Source: Melitaea cinxia
Lineage: Eukaryota > Arthropoda > Insecta > Lepidoptera > Nymphalidae
DNA: 64,000 nucleotides
Reading direction: 5' to 3'
NCBI RefSeq assembly: GCF_905220565.1
Contig: NC_059422.1
Location: 4,496,001 to 4,560,000, forward strand
The notes under the pieces were generated by a model that saw only the letters and a program-made list of their open reading frames with translations, was not told where the DNA came from and did no database searches. A program made the position numbers and the translations under genes. Below are positions 1 through 10,900 of this stretch, piece by piece; position 1 is the first letter of the stretch, and each line of letters opens with the position of its first letter.

Positions 1-63
1 ATTACTAGCTTCATTATTATTTATATGAATCTGTTTACCTTTTATAAAAGATGTCATTTGCAG

Positions 64-833
64 GTATGCAATGGATCGTGGAATAGGCGGTTTTTCAGCT
101 TGGAGTATAGTCACAGATGACTTCAGAGGATCGTGTGATGATGAACCGGACACCTATAAAGATTACATCGAGAGATTCAATAAGATTGCCGATCAGCCTC
201 TATTGAAAGATGCCTTGATAAGTTTAAAAGAAGGTAACAATTTTATCTTTTAGAAGAAAATTTTTAATAAAAAATCTTTCAATAACTACCGACCAAAGAG
301 CTCTTTTTATGCCAGAAGAGTACGTTCGTACCATTACAAGCGCATTACCAACCCTAACCTGAATTCAGCTCCACGCTGCTCTGGCTACTTTACTCATTCC
401 AAGAACACAATAACACTTGAGAATAGCATTATAGTATTATTATCTTCTGTAAGGTGCTAATCTTAAAAAGCTATAAATTCTTTTAATACGTATAGGTATA
501 CCTACAATTGCCTTTTGTAACAAAGATACTTTTTTGTCGCTTATTCAATTCGGCTACTTACTAACTTATAATAATTACAAAATATTTACAGCTGGTGTCG
601 AAACCGAATTTTACGTTATTTCCGATAAAAAAGCAAAACTTCGCCTACCGAAGCCAAGATTTGCAAACTACCCTCTTCTAAGAACTGTCAACGAGGCCAT
701 AAATTTGGCAACAGAAGAAAAAAAGGTTTTCGATGAAATGGAAAGAATTAAGGACATAAGAAGAATTGACATTGAAAAGGGCAAATCGCCGTGTGTACGG
801 ACTTGCACTGAAGTCTGCTATTACGGAATGTAA
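64..833 (+). CDS. Family-18 chitinase, 3' end only (last two exons)
   Basis: Partial gene entering from the left edge; exons 64..233 and 592..833, stop TAA at 831-833. A TTTGCAG acceptor precedes position 64 and the exon ends in GAAG|GTAAC; the second exon follows ATTTACAG. The protein shows the end of a glycoside hydrolase 18 barrel: YAMDRGIGGFSAWSIVTDDF contains the conserved W-S-x-D-x-D-D-F strand and is followed by RGSC. A tail rich in Lys and Glu contains LRLPKPRFANYP and EEKKVFDEM. The tail closely matches the chitinase on the opposite strand at 4945-20742, and both genes split this region with the same intron phase, so they are paralogues. Unlike that neighbour, this one has no hydrophobic C-terminus; it ends with three cysteines (PCVRTCTEVCYYGM). 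The catalytic exon is outside the window, so enzyme activity cannot be judged. Confidence 0.9.
275..462 (+). repeat. Old copy of the 'GGTCGGCAAACAAGCG' dispersed repeat (family C)
   Basis: Degenerate copy in the last intron of the left chitinase. Recognisable remnants are the CCAGAAG box, GAGCTCTTT-like box, the CTTTACTCA...GGAACACAATA-like stretch and CTTCTGTAAGG. It is much more diverged than the other copies, so it inserted earlier. Confidence 0.45.
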
Positions 834-865
834 GACTTGCATTTATGACGTCATATTTTTTTTTT

Positions 866-871
866 AATAAA
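866..871 (+). promoter_or_regulatory. Poly(A) signal AATAAA of the left chitinase
   Basis: A canonical AATAAA lies 33 bases after the stop codon, within a T-rich then A-rich stretch. It supports 831-833 as the true end of the gene. Confidence 0.6.
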
Positions 872-1367
872 AAATTCAATTTACCTCATTATTTAGACTT
901 AAAACTTTTTTAGTTATTTAGCCATATTATTAAGTAAGTCATGTGATTTACTAATATTAGCCCTGATTCTCATAATAAAATTTTATGTGACGCTTAAAAC
1001 AGAAATTGTTAAAAAATATTGCGTCACAGTTAAATCTTAAAATAAGTTTTAATCAATTAATTTAACTAATGGTTTATAGCGCTAAAACGTACACTATGCC
1101 ATTGTCACGCTGAGTGCCATTATTTAAAAAATTATTTCTTATAATCTTTCTTTTACTTTAATTTGCTTTTAAGTAAATTTTTATATAATACATAAATGTG
1201 CTTTATTCTTTATTTTTAGTCTGCATTTTTTATTTGTTTTACCTCTCTTTGTCTTACCTTTATTCACCTTTAGTACTTAGTGTGTGGCTTTCATTTTCTT
1301 TTCGTATTAATAGGTGACACATGAAATAACACAAAAAAAAATCTCTTCAAATGGTTGTGAAATGGTA

Positions 1368-1630
1368 TTTTTTTATAAGTCTAGGTCGCCAAACAAGTGT
1401 ACGGACCGGACCACCCGGTGGTTACCATAGGATATAGAAGCCAGCAACACCACAAGCAACGCAAGCGCGTAGCCCCAATCCCCCCAGGAGCTCTGGTCAC
1501 CTTACTCAGCACAGGAACACAACAGTACTTGAGAGCAGTATTATTTAGTGATCTGTAAGGTTGAGGTACTTCTCTAGACGGACTGCTTCAGATTTTGAGC
1601 AAGATATATCCTGCTGTAACCTACATCTAA
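1368..1630 (+). repeat. Family C dispersed repeat
   Basis: Begins with a T-run, then the GTCGCCAAACAAG box, the GCAACACCA box, GGAGCTCTGGTCACC and the downstream segment with GTAAGGTTGAGGTAC and TTGAGCA. I recognise it as a common lepidopteran repeat but cannot assign a class. Confidence 0.65.
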
Positions 1631-2108
1631 GATGGTATCCGAAGATACTATAAATACAACTACGCAAAATATACGTATTATTATTAAATTTATTATTATT
1701 AAAAAGCAAATATTTCCTAAAATACATTAATTTCATACTGTACTTCAACTGTAAAGAACCTATCAGCTTATCGAAAACCCCGATATAAATAAAATTACTA
1801 TATCTTGCCATATGATTGGTTCTGATCAGAGAGTAACTACTTTTTCAGTAGTTTTTTTTTTAATAATTTTTCTATTAATTCGTCTTGTGCTCAGCAGTGA
1901 AAGAAAACTTAATTATACATACATGTGGTATGGTTTGGGACACAGATAATAAGACACGCACTTTTTTTACAAACTCTTATTAGTAAATCCTAGGGTCCGA
2001 TTCCAAAATCTTTGCATTTATCAAAATGTCAAAATAAACCGCAACGTACCTTGAGGTAAAAATTTGAAAAATCCTAGGATTTACTTAAGGGTGTTTAACA
2101 AAACTAAG

Positions 2109-2180
2109 AAATCTGGATTTAAAGAATCTACGAAATCTGAATTCAACAAATCTACGAAATCTGAATTCAACAAATCTAGG
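2109..2180. repeat. 24-base minisatellite, about 2.5 to 3 units
   Basis: Two near-identical 24-base units (2124-2147 and 2148-2171) with the core AATCTACGAAATCTG plus AATTCAAC, preceded by a diverged part unit and followed by a partial one. On the minus strand it reads as an eight-residue Phe/Arg repeat, which explains the short open frame there. Confidence 0.75.
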
Positions 2181-2451
2181 AAGTGTAAAAATTAAATTGA
2201 TTTTTCTGAATAAGTAGCCTTTTTTAAGATCGACGGTGCTGCGAGATGAGGAAACTCTTCCTATTAATACAAGAAAAAGCAAAAGTCAACAAGCAAAGGC
2301 GGGATCTCTACCGCACTTCAAAAGTCCTAAAAAATACTAGGATTTGGGTGATGTCAGAATATAGCTATATGGATTTGAGTATTGTACCTAAATATATTCT
2401 TATACTTTAAATAGATTTTTTTTTGAATTAAAATTACCTCTACTTCGACTA

Positions 2452-2645
2452 CTATCGCTATCGGGTGTATGTGATAACAGCTGTGACTGAAAGCTTAACG
2501 CTCTCCGAAGCACGATGAGGATAGCCACAAGGACAAACGCCTAAACAGGAAACAAATCTGTATAAATATATTTGTATAAAATACATTTGTATAATACGTA
2601 TATTCCGAGAGGAAATCGAACCAGCAACCGCTAGTGGCTATCTAG
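2452..2645 (-). repeat. Degenerate tRNA-headed SINE
   Basis: Reversed match to the SINE body: CTATCGGGTGTA, a CTTAACGCTCTCCGA-like stretch, then an inverted B-box-like GAAATCGAACCAGCAACC at the tRNA head. Old copy with several gaps. Confidence 0.5.
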
Positions 2646-3304
2646 AATACAAAATAAAAATTATTTGATAAATAATTACCATTTTTTCAACATTTTTTGG
2701 TCATCGTCCATACAGAAGTAATAATATTCTGTAAAAAAATATAAATTAATATTAAGAAAAGTTTATAAATGATTAAGGAAAATAATGTAACACAAAGAAA
2801 AACAAAATTGTATATCAATACATTCTTTATTATCTTAGAAAACCTTATTTTTAAACTTACAACATTCAACTTGTATAGTATCTAATACGAGTATCTAATA
2901 AAATATGTTTTTTTTTTTTTTCGTTTAATTCAATTTGAGGGAGATTTGTGATATATTTTTAACTTAATTTCGTGCCACTCCACTTATTTTATCTGTACCA
3001 TGATTGAATACAGATAAAAAAATTGTTTACTGATTTTTTAAGTGAATGAAAATTAGTCGTGTTTAGTTTGGTCGCGTTATGTCGATACATGTAGTTAGTG
3101 GCAAGTATATTGAACGCAGACCTTCAACTTTTTAGTATATTACTCAGTCAGTTAGTCAGTAAGTCAGTGAAACTATTTTGTTTGCTATCCTTACACGATG
3201 CCTCACTCTGTCATCGATCTCTCAATATCCGTGCCGTTAATTATACATTGCGTCGCTATCCGTGTTGTTTTGTCGTTTACCTCGAACAAAAAACGACTGT
3301 CATA

Positions 3305-3578
3305 TTTTTTTATACAACTAGGTCGGCAAACAAACGTACGACACCTGGTGGTAAGTAATTGCCGTAGCTTATAGACGTCTGCAACACCAGAAGCATGGCA
3401 AGCGCGTTGCCGACCCAATTCCCCAAGAGCTCTGGTCACCTTACTCACCAACAGGAACACAACACTGCTTGAAAGCAATATTATTTAGCCGTGATCTTCT
3501 ATAAGGTCGAGGTACTACACCAGCCGGGCTGCTCCATATTTTGAGTAGGAAATTTCCTGCTGTGCCCTACCTAAGTTA
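3305..3578 (+). repeat. Family C dispersed repeat, nearly full length
   Basis: Has the GGTCGGCAAACAAACG box, GCAACACCAGAAGCATGG, GAGCTCTGGTCACCTTACTC, the GTGATCTTCTATAAGGTCG box and the terminal TTTCCTGCTGTGCCCTACCT. One of the best-preserved copies. Confidence 0.7.
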
Positions 3579-3990
3579 AATTCTTATGTCTATTCCTAAT
3601 GTCATATTTGAAGTCATGTGTCAAAAAAAGTCAGTATCTAATGTCATTTTTAAGTTCAATTAAACGTCGACTATGATAGATAGCTCTTAACAGAAAACGA
3701 ATTTATGTCCAGAGCACTAATGAATGATCAAATGAACAACTGTATCACACAATGTTAATGGATTGAAAGCGGATCTCCCTTAATACTTGAAAAATAAGTT
3801 TTCGCCAATGATTGGCATATTTACAGGCTTTTACAATAATAGAAGTGACATTTAACAGATTGTACAAAATATATGATTTTATAAGTTATATAGGTGTATA
3901 AGAATTTAGTTCTTAAAATAAGCCTAGATTAAAGTTATTTATGTTTATATCAAATCTCTATTTACAAATGTCTTGGACGGAATATTTTAC

Positions 3991-4093
3991 ATTTTTTATA
4001 TAACTAGGTCGCCAAACAAGCGTACGGGCTACGGCTTACCTAACGGTAAGCAATTACCGTGGCCTATGGACATCTGCAACACCAGAAGCAGAC
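3991..4093 (+). repeat. Family C repeat, 5' part only
   Basis: Matches the first ~100 bases of the family (ACTAGGTCGCCAAACAAGCG through GCAACACCAGAAGCA) and then stops. Confidence 0.6.
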
Positions 4094-4570
4094 TAATTTT
4101 ACTGGTTGCTGATAAAATTTATCTCTCATATGAGTCACCGATAGAAAATATTACCAGAAGACAAAACTGACGATTACATCCTGTTTAACTTAAACTGACA
4201 TCGTACAACTTTCGAAATACAAGTAAGTAACGAAAAGATGTGACAAAAAAGTCAAATTTGATAGTGAAAAAAAAACCTAAGTTCTATCTAGTATATGCTA
4301 CTTTTTATATTATAGATATGTCAAATAGATATATAAGCAAGTGAAACAAATTCTTAATAATATTATTTAGAAATATATTACGTATGTAGAGTTTAGAAAA
4401 CAGTAAATATAAATGAGTATTTTAATTCGATTAGGTGAACTGAATTACATATTAGATTTTTGTTCATTTCTAAATTTTATTCTATGATTATGAGTATCAA
4501 TTTTTCGAGTAGTCTAAAATATTTTTTATTTAAAAATGACTATATAAATATGTATAATATATAATAAATA

Positions 4571-4672
4571 GCTCTGGACCGGGACCGCTGGAGACTTTTG
4601 GTGTCGGAGGCCAAGATCCACTTCGGGTCGCTGAGCCAGAGGAGTAAGTATATAAATATGTTGTTTTTTTAA
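4571..4672 (+). pseudogene. LINE protein C-terminus remnant
   Basis: Reads ALDRDRWRLLVSEAKIHFGS and on to a stop at 4670-4672. The RDRWR...SEAKIHFGSLSQ motif is one I associate with the C-terminus of lepidopteran non-LTR retrotransposon proteins. It is GC-richer than its surroundings and lies between the two chitinase 3' ends. No reverse transcriptase remains. Confidence 0.6.
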
Positions 4673-4762
4673 CAGATTAGTAAACCATTTCTATATATAT
4701 AAATCTTGTCATAACCCTTGAACTACAAACTAGCTCCGTTGAAAATCTTAGGTTTAAACTTT

Positions 4763-4768
4763 TTTATT
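4763..4768 (-). promoter_or_regulatory. Candidate poly(A) signal of the complete chitinase
   Basis: AATAAA on the minus strand about 180 bases past the stop at 4945. No nearer canonical hexamer was seen, so assignment is tentative. Confidence 0.35.
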
Positions 4769-4944
4769 TTCGAAAAGAATTATTTACACCATAAAAATTA
4801 ATCCATACATAACAGAATAATCACTATAACCTAACAAAAATAACACTGAATCGTATTTCAGCTACATGGACACAAGTGTCTGACATCAATGTCATAATCT
4901 AAGAGTTAGTCTAATGCTTGAGACAGCAATCACAGTACATCCAG

Positions 4945-7900
4945 TCAGTAAAGCTTGAAAACAATCATCAACCCGATTAGAACACATACAATCCCACCAG
5001 TTACAACCTTCGCTGAGCTCTTTTCATCATCTCTATCTTCTACTTCGTTACTTCTTGTCACTGCTTTCATTTCGTCCATTATCTTCTTCTCTTCTAGGGC
5101 GAGTGTTGTTGCGTCATTTATAGTTCTCATTATAGGGTAGTTGGAGAATTCAGGTTCTGGTAGACGGAGGTGTAGTTTGTTGTTTGAGACAACGTATGAT
5201 GTACGTCTACTTAAGTTTTCAATACGGTTAGCTAAAAAAATTGTATATTTATTAATTTTATATCATTGTCTATGAGCTTTACATATAGGTTTTGTTTTTT
5301 TTTTATATCACTGGTTCGGCAAACAAGCGTACGGCTCACCTGATGGTAAGAGATACCGTAGCTTATAGACGCCTGCAACACCAGAAGCATCGCAAGCGAG
5401 TTGCCGACCCAATCCCCAATCCCCCCCAGGAGCTCTGGTCACCTTACTCACCACAGGAACACAATACTGCTTGAAAACACTATTATTTAGCTGTGATCTT
5501 CTGTAAGGTCGAGGTACTACCCCAGTCGGGCTGCTCCATATTTTGAGCAGGAAATTCCTGCTGTGCCCTACCTCAGTTAAGGTATATAGGTACTGAAATT
5601 TCAAGAATTTCTGCTCTATGATTCGCTGAATTGAAGAGTGAATGATTGAAAAGTCACTGCTGTAATATACTGTACCCATTACCTTGTATGCTATTGTTTT
5701 GGATAAAAAGTGTTCTGTGTACTAGCTTGTAAGATTGCGTCAAATTGTGATAAATTTCATTTAAATTGATTAAGTAGTTGTGGCGTTATACCCAACAAAG
5801 ATAAAAATGAAAATAAAATGTAATCTTGTTTTGAGTATACATTAGAGAACTGACCTCAAAACATGAACATGTGACGATACCACCGTAACCTCAAAGCCTC
5901 ATGACCTCATTTGTTTTTATTATTCTAAGATACTTGATATTACACTACTGTTATTGTTACACAATTTTAACAATCCGATGTTACCTAACAAAGATTAATT
6001 TATCAACTTGGTAAAAAAGAACTTGTCTCTTTTCGAAAATAAATAATATTAACGAACAACTAACCATCTGGTAAATTGAGATTCTTCAAAGCTTCTTCCA
6101 GTAGTGGATCTTCGACTATATCGTTGTACTGGTCGATGAAATCCTGATACGCTCCATCCTCTGGTTCACATGAACCTCGGAAATCATCTGTATCTATACT
6201 CCAAACCATCAAACCTCCTAGACCGTAGGCTATGGCCATTCTAAAAACAAGTGAAATATTCCATTAAAAAAAGCCAAATATGTGTTGTTTACTCTTTCTG
6301 AAAGCTAGACATTCTAGTATAGACTCTATTTTCTCAATCCTCTATGACTATAGCGTTTGCAACGTCACCAAAATTGAGTCCAGTTTTTAAAATAACAATT
6401 GCAGTATATTAAATGCACTTTATTTGTTTATAGTTCACATTTATTAAAAACTAGTGACCTGCCCCGGCTTCGCACGGCTGCAAAAGCTATCAGTGTTCCT
6501 CTACTATATTATGCATGTATATAAACGTTCCTCTGGAATAACTCTATTTACTAAAGAAAACATACAGCATGTACAGAAAACAGAAAGCATACAGACAGTG
6601 GGAAACGAATTTGTTTTATACTATGTAATGATACTTACTTTACTTTAATAGCTATAGATCTTGGGTTATCATAAACTATAACCCGATCACCATCTCTTAG
6701 ATAAGGCGTAGCGGATTGGTCGTCCCAATGGCGAGTCCACTTTGATGATTTGTTCGTCATTTCCATGCAGACCTTGTAACAGAATTTTAATTTATGTGTT
6801 GTTAATAAGTAAAACTTCATTTATAGTAAAATATGCCTATTCAATATTGTAAGTTGTGTAGGATAATTGACAAAATTGGTCATAAGTACAAGAACCAATA
6901 ATACGAGTGAGTAAGTGAATACATGAATGAATCAACCTATCAATATATAAATAGCCTATAAGCAACCTATAAGTGGCTAATACTACTTCTAAATATATAA
7001 CATGGATTGGAGGGGAGTAGTCCATCACGTTGCTCCACAGTAGTTTGATGGGTAACTTCCCTACCATGAGTTACGATCTCTATCAGATGTCTGTCTATAC
7101 AATATATTCAACCAAACTTTAAAAATTAATTTGAATAGTCATTTCATGATAATTATATGTGATTTTGAATATAGATAGCGCTGATAAGAAACAACATTAA
7201 ATTCCACAGTGACTCTTACAAATTATATTAATTATTCATATATTATTTTCAAATTAATATCCTCCCTTTTGCCATTTTGTCATATTCTTTACTAGATTAT
7301 ATAATAACCCTTTAAAGACCTTTGAAAATAAACTTTAATTACAAACGCACCTCATTGTATCCAATGAAACCAGCTTCTCGAGTCCAAGGACCAGCAAATC
7401 CTGTGGACTTCGCTGGTGTGACACCAAACTCTATGCTCTTAACGCCTGGGTTTGTCAAGATAAACGTTCTTCCATACATGGGCAATCCAAGAACCATTTT
7501 ATAGGGGCTGACACCATGGGAAAGCATGTAGTCAATGGTATATTTCTGTAAAAAGCATGTTTGAATAATAGTAACAAGTAATTTCACAACGATTTAATGT
7601 TATATTAATAATAGAAAACTTATATATATATTTTTAATATTTACATGTGACTCTGTAATTCTATTACAATCACTCATTGATAAATAATATTTTGTTAACT
7701 CTACACATGAGGTGCCAAACACACACATGCGCACACACACACACACACACACATCAGCCTATCGCAGTCCACTGCTGAACATAGCCTCCACAAGTTCGCA
7801 CCAAAAATGGCGTGAACTCATGTGTGTTGCCCATATTCACCACGCTGGGCAGATGGGTTGATGACCGCAGGACTAGCTTTATCGCACCGAAGATGCTGCT

Positions 7901-10900
7901 GCCCGTCTTTGGTCTGTGTATTTCAGAGCCAGCAGTTGGATGGTTATCCCGCCATCGGTCAGCTTTTTACGTTCCAAGTTGGTAGTGGAACTGTGTTATC
8001 CCTTAGTCACCACTTACGAAACCCACGGAAAAAGAGGGGGTGGCTATATTCTTTGCAGCCGTAACTATAGCCAAGTGCGAAAAGATTAAGCTAAAATATT
8101 TATTAAAAGGTTATCAGAAGTATCATTGACTTGCCTACCGCAGACACTAGTAGAAAAAATAAAACAGAATATTGTAAACTTAAGATATTCAATGCGCAAT
8201 TCCACAAGAACATAATTATGTAATCTTTTATTTTAAGAATACACAATAACCAGGCTCTCCCACAAAAACAAGTTTTGTAGACAAACCAACAAAGCTTTTT
8301 TCTTTCTATTATCTTTATCTTGTAATCTTTTTCTTTTTATTATTATTATCTTTGTTCAACTAATTCACAAATACTCACCAAACTAAGCACATCCTTATCA
8401 CCCATCCCATTAACCGGAGCGTTGGCACCGACCACACCATCCCATGTCCCATGGTAATCATAACACATCATATGTATGAAGTCCAAGTAACGACTTAATT
8501 TGGCAAGTTCGTAGGCGCTGTCCATTGTTTCCTTACCAGCGCCCAATGCCGCTGTGAGGATGTACTGACGTGGCTCAAACGCTTCTTTAAGTTCCTTCAA
8601 ATTGAAATTATAGTTAATTAAGATAAATTGTTAAAATAAATGATTTGTGAATAAGATCCTCTAAAGTATATATAAAAATCATGAACTTATGTAAAAGTGA
8701 TATATCTCTTAAGTACAAATCAAATGTCAGTATCTCGTAGTTTATTTATATACCTACTCGTTAACAAATCAAAGTATATTGGATGTTTTATGGTCTTTTT
8801 TGGAACCTACGTAAATCAATTAAAAAGACCCACCTTAACCAAAGAAACATAATTGGCTTTGTCTTCTGGGTTACCTCCTCTCTTCGTTGGGTATTCCCAA
8901 TCCAAGTCCAAGCCATCAAAGTTGTTCGTGCTGAAAAAAAATTATAAGTAGGATTAGTTACGACCGCTCTGGTGCAATGTTGCGTGCGCCGTGCTGGCGG
9001 CCCCTAAACACCGACGGTCGCGGGTTCAATTCCAGCTTGGAGTGAATGTTTGTGCTTATACAAATATTTAATTCCAGTCTGGTTGTTAGTTCTCGTGGGT
9101 CTCTTCACCCTGTCTCGGAGAGTACGTTAAACTGTCGGTCCTGGTTGTTATCATGTTCACCTGATTGCAGTAGTTACTCATAGATTTTTTTTTTTTTTAC
9201 ATCACTAGGTCGGCAAAGAAGCGTACGGCTAACCTGATGATAAAAGATTACCGTAGCTTATAGACACCTGCAACACCAGAAGCATCGCAAGCGCGTTGCC
9301 GACCCAATCCCCCCAGGAGCTCTGGTCACCTTACTCACCAACAGGAACACAATACTGCTTGAACACAGTATTATAAAATAGTATAGTAGGGAATATATTC
9401 GCAAACACGCATTGGAGCAGCGTGATGGATTAAGCTCTGATCCTTCTCCTACATGGGGCATACAGCGTACAGGCTGAAGCGTAGGATTAGTTAAACATAA
9501 AAGATTTTAATACTAGTTCAATTGTCTGTCCTCTTAACATCCCGAGGTAATCGTCTGAGATTTAGATGCAAGTCCATACGAAATGAAGCGGTACAAAATA
9601 CTTTTGTCAAACATGAAAATATTTACTCTATATCATGGTACAGGTCAGAAAGAAATATCAATATCAAGAGTAAAATACAACAAGGATTTGTCATTACAAT
9701 CTGTGCTCAATTCTTTCGAGATAAATTAGACCTTTTAGTCCTAAAGTTAGACTAGCGTGTTAGCACATTGTATTGGTCAACAGATGTTTGTCGTGGTCTG
9801 GGTGTTTGTGCTTGTGTATGTGTGTGTGTATGTGTGTGTGTATGTGTACGTGTGTGTGTGTATGTATGTGTGTATTCGGACGGACCCTGACACAAGAAAT
9901 AATCCTAGTGAGGGTCGTTGATCGTGAGGCGCATAAAAAATATATACATAATCCAATTATGTATTTAGCTATATCAGTCAGCTATTACCTAAAACACTAG
10001 CATTAAGTTGCTTACCACAGGAGACCATGTGAGTTCGTTAAAGATGTTTATTTATCTTTTCAACATAATTTAAAATTAGGTATTCCTTTAAGGCCTAATC
10101 TCTTATTTAGAAAAGGGAAGTAAAATGCACGGAAATGCCATGCGTATTCGAATTATGTGAAAACTCTATGTGAATCTTGTCATCGTAGCTCGGAGGGTGC
10201 GGAAGCTATTGGTCCTGGATGTTACCATAGATAGTTAATAGTGATTGTCACTCATATTAGAAAAAAATATCTGTTAATCCTCAGTATAGCAGCATGTTAG
10301 ATAAGGTTTTTTAAGAGACTGTTCGTTCAGTTATTCATTTAATGATTCATTCTTTCTTTACTTCTTCCTTTGTTTCATTAATTTATTCTTTAATTCATTA
10401 ATTTAATCACTCGCTCATTCATTCATTTAAGTCCGTTTTTTTTTCATAATAATGATGGAATCTTTCGCCGATGAGTTGTTACTAAACTTCTAATTATATT
10501 TATATTATACCAGTTTTTTATTATAATTATGTACCAGTTTGATTTACATAATTAGCTACATAAGCTGATTTACATCTGACCTTTACTGATGTTATGTTAG
10601 AAGTATTTAACACAAATTCCAATACCATATAACACTTTTAAGTATATTGTTATTTACAGTTATTTACTAATCATAGTCTAGACAAATGTTGACTGTGTAC
10701 CCAACGAATTAGTCAATACATGACACGAAAGAGCCAAGCAGCCAATTTTTTATATATATAAATATAACTTGGTCGGTAAACCAGCCTACGGCTCACCTGA
10801 TGGTAAGCGATTACCGTAGCTTATAGACTTCTGCAACACCAGAAGTATAGCAAGTGCATTGCCGATCCTATCCTCAATTCCCCAGGAGGAGATTACTTAT

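Larger units (their letters stand above)
872..4570. other. Intergenic space between two convergent chitinase genes
   Basis: No credible host coding sequence seen. The stretch is AT-rich and holds family C repeats, a 24-base minisatellite, an old SINE and a LINE remnant, listed separately. Short open frames here lack coding character and overlap repeats. Confidence 0.6.

Noticed and set aside
2085..2282. Minus-strand frame with a FVEFRFRR repeat
   Set aside because: The repeat is the 24-base minisatellite translated; there is no gene context.
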